DNA of 55,547 bases from Cudoniella acicularis (GCA_013054445.1 JAAMPI010000178.1:1-55547); one strand, 5' to 3'; positions 33,649-45,436 are shown, counted from the stretch's first letter. Numbers and translations are program-made. Notes: generated by a model from the letters alone, not told the origin.

Positions 33649-34747
33649 ATCAGCTAGTTACTTTATTTATAACTCGACTTCTAAAATTAAAAAAAAATAT
33701 ATCGAATCTATATCTAATATCGTAGTAATAGTAATAGCGATAAAGAGTATACCCTTCTAGGTGTTATCTCTTATTTAAAATGCCTTATATAGATCCGGTT
33801 ATTTATAAATTTCTTCTTTTAAAGTAATATATTAAAAGGATATCAAAGAATTAATATTAAAGTCCTAATTTAAAAAGTAGACTTAAGTCTCTTATATAAT
33901 TTCGGTCTATTCTAAAATCTAAATTATTTGTCTTATACCGAGAAGGAATCCGAATTATTAGCTTCTTATAAGAAGACAGCTCTAGTACTAAGCTAACTTA
34001 AGATCGTAGAAAAGTTAAGAGCTACTAAGTTAAGACTTAAAGAAGCAAAGGAAAACTTTTAAAAGTCGATGGATAAGTTATACGAAGTGTCACAGCGTAC
34101 GCAAGCAGTGTAAATCAAGTAGTACTCTCTGTTTCTTAGAATTATCGACGAAGAAGAGAAGAAGCTAGATACAGGAAGGACTGTCGTCTTAAGGGAGCGC
34201 AGCTCCTGGACTAGTCCTAGAACAGACTAGCTCGGAACACGTGACTCGTACCAGATCTGTCACACGAAGAGCTTGTCATCGTAAAGGAGGAATTTTGAGC
34301 AAGACTACGTTTGCTCAGAATGGAAAAGGGAGAGGCTAAATAATATTAGTACAAGAACGATGAGTTGGTTGAAGAGTTTAGAGGGAGTTTAACACGGGGG
34401 GTCTTTTTGACTTTCGGTCTGTCTTGATCTTACGAGCCGCGAGTTTCTTTTATAGAAATGTACACTTGAAATTTTTAAATACAATTACCAAATTCTCTTC
34501 TTTACTAGCTGAATGACTTTGAAATCGTCTTTCCTTGAAAAGCAAACGAAGCTTATGAGCAGTCTTTTATCCCACTATTAACAAACATTAGTGCATTGAT
34601 ATGACCCATGCCCCGCTACAATTTGGCTCCCGTCTTGAATTGAAGAATAATGTGAGAATCGGGAGTAAATTGAGCATTAAACTTCCGGTCCATGACGCGT
34701 TATCTTCAAAGGGATTATGAGATTTCCCCAGGGCAAGCAGAGATAAA
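33649..34747. other. Decayed repeat DNA with a stop-rich coding-like frame
   Basis: From about 33690 to 34200 the plus strand reads a lysine/leucine-rich, coiled-coil-like frame (ATKLRLKEAKENF, SMDKLYEVSQRTQAV, LRIIDEEEKKLD) with TAG/TAA at several places. The form suggests the C-terminal part of a transposase or similar repeat protein, but I cannot name it. 34330-34747 holds nothing obvious. Confidence 0.4.
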
Positions 34748-35058
34748 TTAGAGCTGCGGGGCCGACGTAGCTCGAAAATAATCTCCGAAAGCGTATTCTA
34801 CATCCGTCCTCCAATATGAAACCGAAGAAATGTGAGATGCGAGGATATGAAATCCAAATAGATCTAATTTATTCATGGTTCGGAAAGAGCTAGGAGTACC
34901 AACCCTCGTGTTTAACATCTGGACGAGGAATTTGAAGTGAGGATTTTGAATAGAAACTCTCATTAGATCTCACTATTTCGTATCAGTAAGTGTTTATTTA
35001 TTATTTAGAAAAAGCTTACCTGGTGGAAATAACATAAAAGGCTTGTTGTTGCAATAAG

Positions 35059-35680
35059 CTAGTCCTCATCACCCTCCCCACCAGATGCTATTTGCTTTCG
35101 CAAATTATGGATGATCATATCATAATAATTTGTAGTACAGGTATCGCTACCATAACCCTCGTGGTTGGAATTGTTCATTGCTGCATGTCGAGCACCCAAT
35201 AATAAGTACGCATCGATTGCGAGAGAATTGGAAGGCCAATAATTTTTAAACCATTGAAGAGGATTTCTCCAAACAAAGGCATAACGTATTCCTGAAAATA
35301 ATAAAACATGTGTCAGTTTGAGGGTGCCTTTAGACACTCTGGTCTGAGCCCGTCACATGGCTTTTTCTGAGTCCGACAATGATGGTAGGTGATTTGGGTT
35401 TTGTGTAATGAAAGAACGTAATTGGTTTCTTCAAGGGGACCAGTGTTGAGTATCGATTTGAGGCTGCGTACCCCGCCGGTGTGTGGTACAATGCTTCGCG
35501 GTTTGAATTCCGTCCGAGCTCGCTGAGGAGATGTCAGGAAGTGGGGTCGATCAATGGAGCTGGATCTCTTCGATTTCGCCTTTGCAGTGGTGGAGGGATA
35601 TCCATCACATATTTGATGTACTTTGATACACCCACTGCAAGATGGCATCTTCTGGTCACATTTTTTGCGCCATTTTCTTT
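35059..35680 (-). pseudogene. Zn(II)2Cys6 transcription factor remnant
   Basis: On the minus strand from ~35680 the frame reads RKKCDQKMPSCSGC and then CDGYPSTTAKAKSK, the second half of a fungal zinc cluster (KCD..P.C..C......CDGY). The first two cysteines are missing: a stop (TGA) lies just upstream in this frame. After RSSSIDRPHF the frame ends near 35313. A second frame, 35337-35059 (LAIDAYLLLGARHAAMNN), resembles the helical region of such regulators, but its relation is unsure. Probably a truncated C6 regulator whose start was lost. Confidence 0.5.
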
Positions 35681-36165
35681 CAGAATTTCAGTATAGACTC
35701 TTTTTGTTGATATTATTTGAAATATTCACTTGCAATTCTTACACCCGTCTTGGCCCTCAAAATCCTTTCCATCCTCTCAAAGTATATCGAGTTGCAAGTA
35801 TAATATTTAACCGACAGAAAAGAAACAACGCACTGGTGGTACAACTAGAGAGTATAAAAATAAATTCACAGTGCATTCGTGATTCTGGCTGATGCTGCGG
35901 TGGGAAGAAAGACATCATACTTTGGCTTGGCTGGCAGTCTTACAATGGCTGACTCTATTTCCGCCTCTGTCTTGGAACATAGCTTGAAAGGCCTGCCGCA
36001 GGGTCGGTTTCCTTTTCGGTATTAGTTTTCGGTGGATTGGTTCCCCGCTCCTGTAAAAAATGCACCTCTCCTTTCCTCGTTCGCCAGAAAAGATAACGCT
36101 TTCTGTTGTTCTTTCTCTCAACAGCTCTGTTGTCTTGCTTAATTAATTGCCTTCTGCCATGCGCC

Positions 36166-37382
36166 ATGGACCTGCATCCTCAACAAGTCCTACGCATTGA
36201 GAATGGTAAAATCTGCCTTATATGGCAGTACCTTCCGGCAGGATCAGAGACCTGGTCAACTCTTGCATCGTCGTCCGACGCGAAAGGATGGACGAGGAAG
36301 GGGTCAGTTCTGCAAATATAATATCTAGTTGACTTCTTCGTGCGCTATCATCTAATACCTAAACTAGATTACCTATTGAAGTGTTGGTGATGGTCGCAAA
36401 CTGTTTAAAAGGGCCGAATCTGGTCAACTTATCCCAAGTTTGCCGGATATTCCAGGATTTCTTCTCCAGCGGTTTGGTAGTAGGCCCACTGATCGAAATC
36501 GAAATACAATCCGCCGATAGACGAAGCTTCCAGATGATACGAGAGGCCGCAGATGTCCCCCGACTCGCGAGGCGTGTTCAAGAAATAAGCTACTATGGCT
36601 GTCGAAAACTCTTTTCCGAACCCTGCAAAAGTTTTCTTCGAGATTCTGAATTTCCTACCAAACTTATCAACTGGGAAACACTCCACAACTCGATAGAACA
36701 TTTTCCAAACCTTCGAACTTTGGTAATCGGAGGGAGAAAAGATAATGAGAGCTGCGCATGTGTCTTCCTGGAAGATTTTTCACATTTACGAGATATCTTG
36801 TTGGTACAAAAGCCTCGCGTCACCAAATTGTATATCAGAACGAACTCGAATCACTTGATACCGAACCCACTTTCTTGGGACCCGATATTTGAATCTCTGC
36901 AATATTTGTACCTCGATTGGCCTCGACGCTTCGCGCAAGGAGATGAGTCGGCGTTTCAGAAACTTTTTCAATATCCTAAATCTATTCAACTCTGGGCTGA
37001 TCCAGAATCTCAAGAACCTCAACATCTGGGCATGTTTACTCGAGGGACATACCCAAACCTGAGGAAACTCTATTTTGACGGCTCTGTGGATTTATCTGTA
37101 CAGGAAATCCAGCAATTCTTTCGCAGGCATCCAAGTATTACAAAATTTCAATGGGAATTTGAACCAGCATTTTGGCAGGATATGACTTTCCGTGAGATCT
37201 ATACTGTTTTTGCTGGAGCCGAATTCGAGAATCTCGGTACTGAGTCGCGAATCCTCTTTGTGATGCACAGTTGGATTGGAAGTTATATTCAAACGCTTGT
37301 TTGGGAACCCCGGATTTCGCATAGCATTCTTTCTCTTCAGTTGTTACCGCCGAAGCTGTCGCTGGAAGCTTTTTTTTTCTAA
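36166..37382 (+). CDS. F-box protein
   Basis: Exon 1 36166-36302, 65-nt intron (GTCAGT donor, AAACTAG end), exon 2 36368-37382; 383 residues. Splicing creates the F-box: LPIEVLVMVANCLKGP, NLVNLSQVCRIFQDFF (residues ~47-85). F-box proteins recruit targets to SCF ubiquitin ligases through Skp1. The rest shows a loose succession of leucine-rich strands (FPNLRTLVIGG, LRDILLVQKPRVTKLYI, LQYLYLDWP, YPNLRKLYFDGS), as in many fungal F-box/LRR proteins. The C-terminus ends in FFF at a T run. The first exon before the F-box (MDLHPQQVLRIENG) is not conserved to my knowledge, so the start is less sure. Confidence 0.75.
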
Positions 37383-38368
37383 TTTTAGAGGGCGCAATGA
37401 GGGGCGTCGGGAGTTGGAACGAATACTTGAGCCTAGCGAACACACATTCTGGTCAAGTGTTTTGCGGCATGAGTCTTAGATGAAAGGAAAGAAATATATT
37501 TTTCTTCAGGTGTTCGTGCAACCGGGCTCACCAATCATAGACCAACGGGTTTAGTCAATCTCAATGAAGACTGTTTAAAAAGGCTTCAAAATCCAGCTTG
37601 TCCATTTCGCATAATCGCGGTGTAGTCGTGTCCTGTAAAAAGCGAGATGCCAACGATGTGCATGTCTATCCCAGACTCCAGTCCCGCAGGAGACCCACAC
37701 ACATTTCCCGGCCGCCCTCCAACTTTTGGGGCAGTACGCGAGTTACTATATTAGGATTGGACAAACGAGCTCACACTCGCGCTACCACAGCCTACCAGCC
37801 CCAACCCCCGATTTATTAGATGGCCCCTAGCGACAGGTCCTCCACAGTTACTGTCGCAGGTTGCACTTTGTGCTGCACTCCCCACTCGGCATATTTGGTA
37901 GCGTCCCCAGAAGGGCGTGATCTTGGGATGCAACCTCTATGTGACACCAGTTTGCTGTGGAAGCTCACTCTTGCGAGAGGGATTCTTAGACACGGAAGGT
38001 ACCCAAGTACTAGGTGTGCCAGATGCACATGCTCTTATTTTCTAAATGGACGCAATTACAATTGGACAAAACTGATCGGAAGCTTGCTTCAAGTGATAAT
38101 TCGAAGTTATCCTCCTGCCCAATTGTGTCGACAAAGTCCTTGCATACAGTGCTTTTGTTACAAGGCACATGCATGAGACAGGGCTGCGCGGGTCCACTCT
38201 CGCCACCCAGATTTCCTGGCCGAGCCGGCCCAGCCGGAGCGGCGACTACGAATCGCGGCGGTGCGGCTGGACAAGCAAGCGAGTTTAATCCAACGTTGAA
38301 GTTGCAAAGCCTACCCGGCTTTCCGTCTTTCACTGATCGTAAACTTGGAGTCCTGAAGTCCTGAAGTC
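37383..38368. other. Intergenic, no gene seen
   Basis: About 990 bp. Several small overlapping frames in both directions have no motif. Confidence 0.45.
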
Positions 38369-38991
38369 ATGTCTGCTCCAAATCTCCCAACCTCTATCAA
38401 ACCGAAAGAGGCAACGTACATAGTGCAAAACTGCATGAATGCAGCGGTTGGCAAACACTATTGGTTTAGCAAGGACATAAGATGGAGAAATTTTCTCGTA
38501 CGATATAACAGTTGCGCCGTCAGGTATATCATCTAACCAAACTCCAGTCAGCTCGAAACAACTTTGTACACGACCAATTACAGCGTGAAGGACTATCTCC
38601 ACAGCAGTTCAAAAGGCTAAATATGAATCAAAGGTTCTACCGTACTAGCCAGATTGATCAAGCCTTCGCCGCCGGGTTCTTCCAATATACTCGTGATGGG
38701 AACTGGATGCAGGAGGCTGTTGGCGAGGATAATAGTTGGATATTCATTCACGGCATGAGCGCGTGGCACGTTAAATCAGCGCTGTATGCGCTCGAAAATA
38801 GCGGTACAGGTATAACGTGCTGGACGCATGACCTGCGGAGCCCCGTCGTCCCTGTGTGCCAAAAAGCTGACTCCACCTCTTCAGATTCATCCAATGATGC
38901 ACCAGTTCAAGCCGCCGAGCCGGCTTCAACCTCCCAGCCTTCTGACCAGGGTTCGGGTTCGGCTGCCAATCACTTCCCAACAGATCAATAA
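38369..38991 (+). CDS. Hypothetical protein, 190 residues
   Basis: Exon 1 38369-38497 (MSAPNLPTSIKPKEATYIVQ..), 50-nt intron (GTACGA, ATCTAACC, CCAG), exon 2 38548-38991. Splicing gives a smooth frame: KHYWFSKDIRWRNFL joined to SARNNFVHDQLQ, then LSPQQFKRLNMNQRFYRTSQ, NSWIFIHGMSAWHVKSALYA. The C-terminal 50 residues are Ser/Pro/Ala-rich and disordered. No known domain is recognised. Codon use looks normal for this window, and the intron supports a real gene. Confidence 0.6.
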
Positions 38992-39361
38992 GCATTGGCA
39001 AAGGAGGACTGTCTCATCGCTTCAAATACAGCAGGGCCCCCAGTAACGCGTGGTATTAGGTACATGAAGATCGAAAGATATAGTATTTTTGATTTGGAAT
39101 TTGTGGAATGTGAATAGGACCATGCTTAATATAGCAAGCTATCTTGCCTTACCTTTTTTTTCTTATCCCTAAACCATATTGCCTGATTTTATTACAGTCT
39201 CGTGCCGCGTTCGTATTTCTCCAGAAACTACCTAGTGGTCACAGCCCAGAGAAAAAGTAGCGCCACGAGTCAATATGTTTCAGTGTAGATGGGTGGTAAG
39301 TTGGTCACGAACGCCTTGTTAAGGACACTCCTTTGACGGCTCTTCGAGTCACGAAAATGTT
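38992..39361. other. Convergent intergenic
   Basis: Lies between the ends of two convergent genes. Contains a T run at ~39155 and no gene. Confidence 0.5.
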
Positions 39362-40156
39362 TCACGAAAATACCTTCTCGTAACATTTGATCACCGCTCC
39401 AGTAACCAAAGATGCAGGAAAGACACTTTGCTTGAAAGCTAGAAATATATTCCATTTCTTTTTCATCGCCTTCATGATGGTTCTGTGGTGACCACGACGC
39501 CCAATGCCTTTCCCGTACCCCCACGCCTTTCTCGAACCTCCATACCTTCCTTGAGCCTCCTCAGTTTTTATATCCACTCGTCTTTGTGTCGTTACCGGAG
39601 CCCAAGTCTGGGTAAGCTGTCTCAGCTTCATAACACCAGAAGTCACATGTTTGTTGTCGCCATAGTACGATTCGTGGTACTCCAGCCATTCCCTGGCCGC
39701 ATGTCTGAGTTCCAGCTTTGCCAGGTTATAGAATTCCGCAGTGGCTTTATCCCTGGCTTGATCTTTCCCGCGTTCCAAAAACGCATTGAACTCTTCAAGG
39801 CGCACTTCTGTCGCAACTTTGAGCGGGTTGACGAAGCGATTCCATTGAACTGAGGGGTTGGAAGGGGGATTGTTGAGATAGACTACTGGTTCGTCTTCGT
39901 GGAACACCAGAAACTGCGGGCCCCAACCAAGTTTGTAGATAATTGTATTTGGTTTTGGATGGGATGGATATAGGCGTGGATTTGTGCCAGGGGTGACATG
40001 ATTATTGACCACGCAGCCGCCAGAATCGTACTTGAACATGACGACAGTATCCGGTATGTTGAAATGAAGGGGTTTCTTGAGGGTTTTGGCTGCTGGGGAA
40101 GTGCAAATTGTGGACAGCAGGTGTATTAATACTTCTGAGATGCGAGGTGAAGCCAC
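39362..40156 (-). CDS. Hypothetical protein, basic C-terminus
   Basis: A 265-codon minus-strand frame without internal stops. Recognisable stretches: MFKYDSGGCVVNNHVTPG, KPNTIIYKLGWGPQFLVFHE, YNLAKLELRHAAREWLEYH, and a Gly/Arg/Lys-rich end (RYGGSRKAWGYGKGIGRRGH). The most upstream codon in the frame is GTG. The first in-frame ATG is at 40039, which would give 226 residues. A missed first exon is possible, since the sequence before is pyrimidine-rich and contains CAG. No domain is recognised; the single-frame length supports a gene. Confidence 0.55.
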   Translation of the reverse strand: MASPRISEVLIHLLSTICTSPAAKTLKKPLHFNIPDTVVMFKYDSGGCVVNNHVTPGTNPRLYPSHPKPNTIIYKLGWGPQFLVFHEDEPVVYLNNPPSNPSVQWNRFVNPLKVATEVRLEEFNAFLERGKDQARDKATAEFYNLAKLELRHAAREWLEYHESYYGDNKHVTSGVMKLRQLTQTWAPVTTQRRVDIKTEEAQGRYGGSRKAWGYGKGIGRRGHHRTIMKAMKKKWNIFLAFKQSVFPASLVTGAVIKCYEKVFS

Positions 40157-40618
40157 TTATTAGGCATCTCTGCAGCTGCTGCTCTGCATCAAAGCAAGGT
40201 CAAGGTACTGGTATTGTTAAAAATCAAATATTTCTTATCTCTTCTAATTGGTTAGCCTTAGCCCACTGTTTACGTACTTCCATGGGCGCATGATTCGCCT
40301 CGAAAGGAACCCTCGCTCCCTTTCCAGGTGCCCGCGAATTCCTCCACCAAGTTAGCAGATTAATCCGGGAAAGATGAAAAACTCATTACTCCTACCTCGT
40401 CCGTCCCAATTCTGCAGTAATAACATAGTTGAGGCCAGGATCGTGGCAAAAAAGAAGAAAAAAAAGAACAATTAAATCCGAATTGACTGAAATGATTTCA
40501 AATCTTCAAAGTAGGCAGCACAAATAGGACAAATCTTTTTTTTTTTTTTTTTTTTTTCTATTCAAAACCCCCCGCCTTTCAGCAAACATATAGGGTGCAT
40601 CGTCCCAGAACTGCTACT
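40157..40618. other. Intergenic with a long T run
   Basis: A tract of more than 20 T near 40537-40558. No gene is seen. Confidence 0.5.
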
Positions 40619-41862
40619 TTATATTACAGTTGAAGTTGGCACGGTGCTGGAACCCGTGTGGGGCGTAGACTCGGACCAATCTCTTTCAAGAAAATGACAA
40701 AATAAACAACGCCAATGCTGACATTTCAGGCACTGGTCTTCGAGCAAGCCAGTCCTACTTGCACAATAGCAACAGTAGCACCTCGCTCTCATTCTAAGCT
40801 CCTTCTCCACACGGAGTTGCCTCACTCTCCTGGGTTGTCTTGATGCCCGATCTAATATTTCGGCAGGATTTATCGGCAGTTCAAACAAATGTACAGCTGG
40901 TGGCGCCGCCAGTTGGGCCATGGAGTCCTGCTGTCGAACGCCCGGTTCTTCCTTCATCGGTGGCTCATACGAATACGGAACTAGAGACGATACCAGTTCT
41001 TCCTTCGAGTCTTGTGAGACATTTCTTTCTTCATCTGAGACTTCTTTCGGTGATCGAGCCTTCTGCAATGACGTCCATTGATTCCACACTATCCACAAAA
41101 CCCACGCCATGGCCGTTCCATTATTTATCTGTGTATCCTGTCAGAAGAAACCCCTTAAATGGCATCACTTAGTCTTCTTACTTACCCACAAGGATGTAAT
41201 AAATTCAAGCTGCCTCGTCAAGTGGAGAACCAGAGAGATAAGAGCACAGACCCAGGTCACAGAACATAGGCATATGTTCCACAAGAGAAGACGGCGGATA
41301 ATCGGCTGCAGGGTTTTTGTGCGAAACGTAACTAAATATCCAACGAATATTATAAGGTATTCTGCCAAAAAGAACGAAAGCAAGAAAATATTGCAAGCAT
41401 TACTGTAACCAACACGTGAGGCTTTCAGTGTGATAATTATAGTCGTCGCAATAAAACATATCAACGTAGTCCACCGAAGCCAAGCAAGCCGATACGGACA
41501 AGTGGAGTAAAGCGACAGATGTCCACCCTCGGGAAAGGTCAGTAGAGTCTTTCTTAAAAAGGGATAACGCAACCAACTTGGTAAAGGATTAATAAACCCC
41601 CGGCAATGGGAAGAAGAATCTGTAGAACTTTATCCTCTGGTCCAATGAAAGAAAATACAAAGAGCAACCCGCTGAGGATAACGAAGAGCGCCGACATGCC
41701 TGTTTGCAGCCATAATCCGGGCTCGCGAATAAGTCTATAGCGGACAGGGGGTTTGCGGTTGCGAATGAAGTAGTGAAGCCGCCATGCCGATACAGTGAAC
41801 TTGAATATAGTGAGACACACAGCAAATGATGAACAAATGACAGATAGATGCGTGGCAGGCAT
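40619..41862 (-). CDS. Multi-pass membrane protein with Cys-rich C-terminus, unknown
   Basis: Three exons on the minus strand: 41862-41578, 41527-41186 and 41128-40619, 378 residues. All introns are phase 0 (50 and 57 nt; GTTGGT with TACTGAC; GTAAGT with TCTGACAGG..CAG). About seven hydrophobic helices are visible, for example SSFAVCLTIFKFTV, LFVILSGLLFVFSFIG, LLPIAGGLLILYQ, LICFIATTIIITL, IFLLSFFLAEYLIIFVGYLV, WVCALISLVLHL and AMAWVLWIVW. The cytosolic tail is acidic then basic and ends in a cysteine-rich block: CYCCYC..DQCLKCQHWRCLFC, likely zinc-binding. I do not recognise the family; the helix count is compatible with a fungal receptor-like or transporter-like protein. The weak point is the first intron donor. 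Confidence 0.65.
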
Positions 41863-42411
41863 GATTTCCAGGTGGTGGTGAATGGGGCGGTGACCAAGGA
41901 GAGGCTGATGCAGTAAGGCAAACACTTTGCAGCAGCTGTGGGCGCGTGCAGTTCGCCTGGTTCTGCAGCTCCTACTTATACATTGAACCGATACATTAAA
42001 CCGATCCCCATGCTCGAGGAAAAAGAATGTTATGATTCGAGACACACAGGTAAGTGGCTGGTTGGAATACATCGTAACAAAATAGGCACTATACCGCAAT
42101 GATATATGGGCTGATAGATTAGTGCAAAATGATCGCAAGGGGAATTCCCTTGATCAAGGGATGCATCTCTCATCCCACATGTTAGCAAGCTGGCCCGGGT
42201 GGCTTTCCGGTTGGGAGTTGACAAGGGTTGTCGACAAACAGGGGTGTTTGTCGACAATCCTTGCCACTTGGCAAAACGCCTCCAAACATCTTCAGAAGCG
42301 GCTAGGGCCTCTATTCGCCGTCCCAGAACGCCCCTGAAATCTTTTGAACTCCTATTTTTCACAACAGCGACTCGGCGAGAAGCTTCTCCCCCTCATCACT
42401 TCGTTACCACC
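41863..42411. promoter_or_regulatory. Bidirectional promoter region
   Basis: About 550 bp between divergent starts at 41862 (minus) and 42412 (plus). It contains a 16-bp inverted repeat, TTGTCGACAAACAGGGGTGTTTGTCGACAA-like, at ~42228-42260 (TTGTCGACAA on both sides). No defined binding site can be named. Confidence 0.5.
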
Positions 42412-44801
42412 ATGGAAGACCAATTTCTTTCGTCACTGTGCATAGATCCTGGGTCCTACTGTTCATTTAGTGAGCAAAGAAAGGCTCTCGAACAATGTAA
42501 AGCCCTTCAGCGAACAATCCCTCTTGATTGCAACACGTATATTCATCTGGTCGTTCCAATCCTCACACACTGGGTCGCCGTCCAGGTCGCAATATATCCA
42601 TTCACTCTTGAAAGTTTTCCTGGACAGACATTTTTCTCCTCCAATCTTCGTTATGGGCCATGCTGTCGCCAAATAGATAATTCAGACACATTCAATGTTG
42701 TTAGAAGTACAGTGCAGAATGTGGTTGACTGCTTTTATCGACCGGTCTGTTGGAACTACACTTTGAGCCAGTGGTAAGTCGGGCTCTAATAACTAGAAGG
42801 AAGGTCTGACGGGAAGACAGTTGCGCTTTAGATGGCACCAATAATATTGACAACGAACAATGTGTTCCGACTGCCAAATCCAAATTTCAGGCATATGTGA
42901 AATCTGCATATAATACATCAAGGAACTTTTCTCGAGACAACCAATCCACGGCTGAGAGTCTTGCTCATGATTGCTCAACCCTGGCCTCGAGCTTTCCTCA
43001 TAACAGATTGGCCTTGGTTAGGAGCTCTGATGTAGGCTGGTCAATTAATATCGCGAGCCGTCTTGCTCCCACTAACTCGACCAACACCAACCCGACGAAC
43101 ACCGAGGCACCCTTTCCTCAAGGCCAGCCTACTAGCATCGACGCCTACAATATTCTTGATGGGGCGAGCAATTCAACATGTCGTGCGCTACATTCTTCTT
43201 CTGCCAGCCTCAAAAGAAGACTTGGGGATACTACACCAAGGGAAGACTTCTCAGCAACAGGACTTTCAGCTAAGCGCCAGCGAAATTCAAAAGAGGACAT
43301 GGATGCACAACTTATCAAAAACACCGTGGATTGGTTGACACAAGGGCTTAACACGTTATCTCTTCAAAACCTCCCGAGCCTTGCGACAATGTCCGACATT
43401 GCGCCAATTCAACCAAAAGAGGGACCGCATTCTTATACGCGTTACCTATGGGCATGTGCAGACGAGGTAGAGAGTGTATCAGCGACTATTAACTGGTCCT
43501 TGCGGTATTTGGCTGCTTGTTCCTCGTTGGTGGATGTCGTCTTTGGTTCTTCGACATGTGACATGGACTCGCAGGTAAGATCTTGGTTCTATTTACGGAG
43601 TTAGAATATGCTGACAGGAAAAACCCAGTCCATAAAAGTAGGCAGACACAGACATACTATTCAACAGTGGCGCTTTTTTGCGGAAATTATCAATTCTATC
43701 ACGAATTACATGCTGCCGAGTTGGAAGAACGAAGCGTACCTCATCTACAGCGTGTTTGCAGGTATGTGAGGTATTCATGACCATTCAATCACTGACAAAA
43801 ATCCAGATAGAGGGCACATTTTGAGTAGTGTGGCCCGTCTGTCGAAGGAAAGGCGGATGGCTTTTGTTTCCGGCGTTGTTAATGCCTTGCAACGCCTCCC
43901 AACCCCGACCAAGATTGAGGGAGCGACCCTTTTCAACCCGGTGGAAGTTCTTGGCCGTCTACCCCTTGGTAGAAGGTATGATTTTCTCCCGTTAAATAAG
44001 TACCCAGCTAACATCCATTAAGCTATGAAGATATATGCCGTGCAATAGGGCTTCCATTGGCCATAACCCACAGGACAATCGAGAACGGAGGATCTTCAGT
44101 AATTTCCAATATAGGTACTCTTTGCCATCGGCTGAATGATTGTCATATTGCCCTCACTACCCTACACGCCAAATGGAATTCACGACTTATATCAATACCA
44201 TGTGCGGTCAGTGCGACAAATCAGGCAACATATCCAAGGTTACCATTGACAATACGCAACCAAACCAACTTAGCTCACACACAAGTGCAGACTTCAGTTG
44301 GTAGTGAGAATTGCAATGATTCAATGACAGAGAATGAAACTGAGGGACGAGGTAAGATTTGTTTGGCAATTCTTGTTGGAACAGAGAAGATGCTAACAAA
44401 TTAATGACAGTGGACGCAATACAGAATACACACTTGTCGGTAACTGAGAGAGGTAAGCTGACATCTGGAGGGGAAGCTGATTTTCCGGTGACGAGCTACT
44501 GCTAAGCATTTTCCCACCAGAGGACCAAGTCCCAGCAACCTATGCAAGCTCGGCCACAACTGTATCCAATACCTTCCGGACCGTTAAAGGTGGAATGTCA
44601 ATAATGACAGTCATAAATAACGACCAAGAACGAGAAAAAGGTGAGTGCAAAAAGGGTTTCTGGTACCGCAAATGAATACTAAACACTTCAGTCTATGCCG
44701 ACCTTACGGCCTTCGATAATTTCGATCTGCCTGGTGACCAATACTTTAACCTTGGCCTCTTCGATAATTTCGACTTAGGATACACACAGGGCCTTATTTG
44801 A
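42412..44801 (+). CDS. Eight-exon protein of unknown function (672 residues)
   Basis: Exons 42412-42773, 42821-43574, 43629-43761, 43807-43975, 44023-44351, 44411-44452, 44521-44640 and 44692-44801. All seven introns are GT-AG, 45-68 nt, and every phase matches, ending at TGA 44799-44801. Residues ~40-70 (NTYIHLVVPILTHWVAVQV) resemble the H-W strand of Ulp1-type cysteine proteases, but no convincing Asp/Cys partners follow. A basic stretch (SLKRRLGD, SAKRQRN) could be a nuclear signal. Central helices include IQQWRFFAEIINSITNYML and LSSVARLSKERRMAFVSG. The tail has the repeated phrase FDNFDL (twice). The frame breaks seen without splicing are all explained by introns, so the gene looks intact. 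Function is not known to me. Confidence 0.75.
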
Positions 44802-44837
44802 TTACCTGAAGGTAAACACTCTGCTGTAGACTGTTGC

Positions 44838-45436
44838 CTATTTCTCCTTTACTTTCTCCACCAGGAAAAGTAGATCCAAGGCTGAGCCCTCTTCTATTCG
44901 AATTCTAATCCCTTTTGTGATGTGTGTTGCCGACCCGGGAGTCAACTCCATCCCTTCGATTGTTGGATTCTTCCCCCAAACCGTGACAGGAATCAGATCT
45001 GCGGAAGGTGCAGTCAAAGGTGTGGTGCCAGGGCGGAGTCTGAGCGCATTGCATTGCATGCGCTTCGAGTTGATCTGTTCCATCAAGTCAACTTTGGCCA
45101 CAACACTTATAGGTAGTGTGAAAATACCTTGTTCTGGAAACCCAAGGCACTAAAGAGGGGTCCAGCAGCTTCCCTCAATTCCTCGTCCGAACATTGTTCT
45201 ATCCCATCCTTGTCCTTGAATGTAGCCCGTACAAGAAATTTGCTAAGCTCCCCGAGAATACCATCGATGTCCTTTTCCGGCGGCGGCGTACGCTGCGAAA
45301 GATGAAGTTCTTCAGTCCCAGTCATGGGGGTGATGGTCTGGTTAGGCCGCACTTGCCACCTGGAGATAGGAGTCTTGTCGAGCAACGACTGCGAAGAAGG
45401 TATGGAGGATGCAGTGGCGCCAGAGTAGGCCTTCAA
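44838..45436 (-). CDS. Hypothetical protein, convergent neighbour
   Basis: Two minus-strand frames join through an intron at 45141-45092 (GTTTCC..AAAG, 50 nt) into about 182 residues: SKFLVRATFKDKDGIEQ, CSDEELREAAGPLFSAL, then VDLMEQINSKRMQCNALRLR, LIPVTVWGKNPTIEGMELTP, ITKGIRIRIEEGSALDLLFL. It ends 36 bp from the stop of the eight-exon gene, tail to tail. No ATG begins the first frame (TTG at 45436), so a 5' exon may be missing. The second exon looks beta-strand-rich. No family is recognised. Confidence 0.5.

Noticed and set aside
37598..38602. Several 70-118 codon ORFs on both strands
   Set aside because: Mutually overlapping with low-complexity composition; only the spliced gene at 38369-38991 gives a coherent protein.
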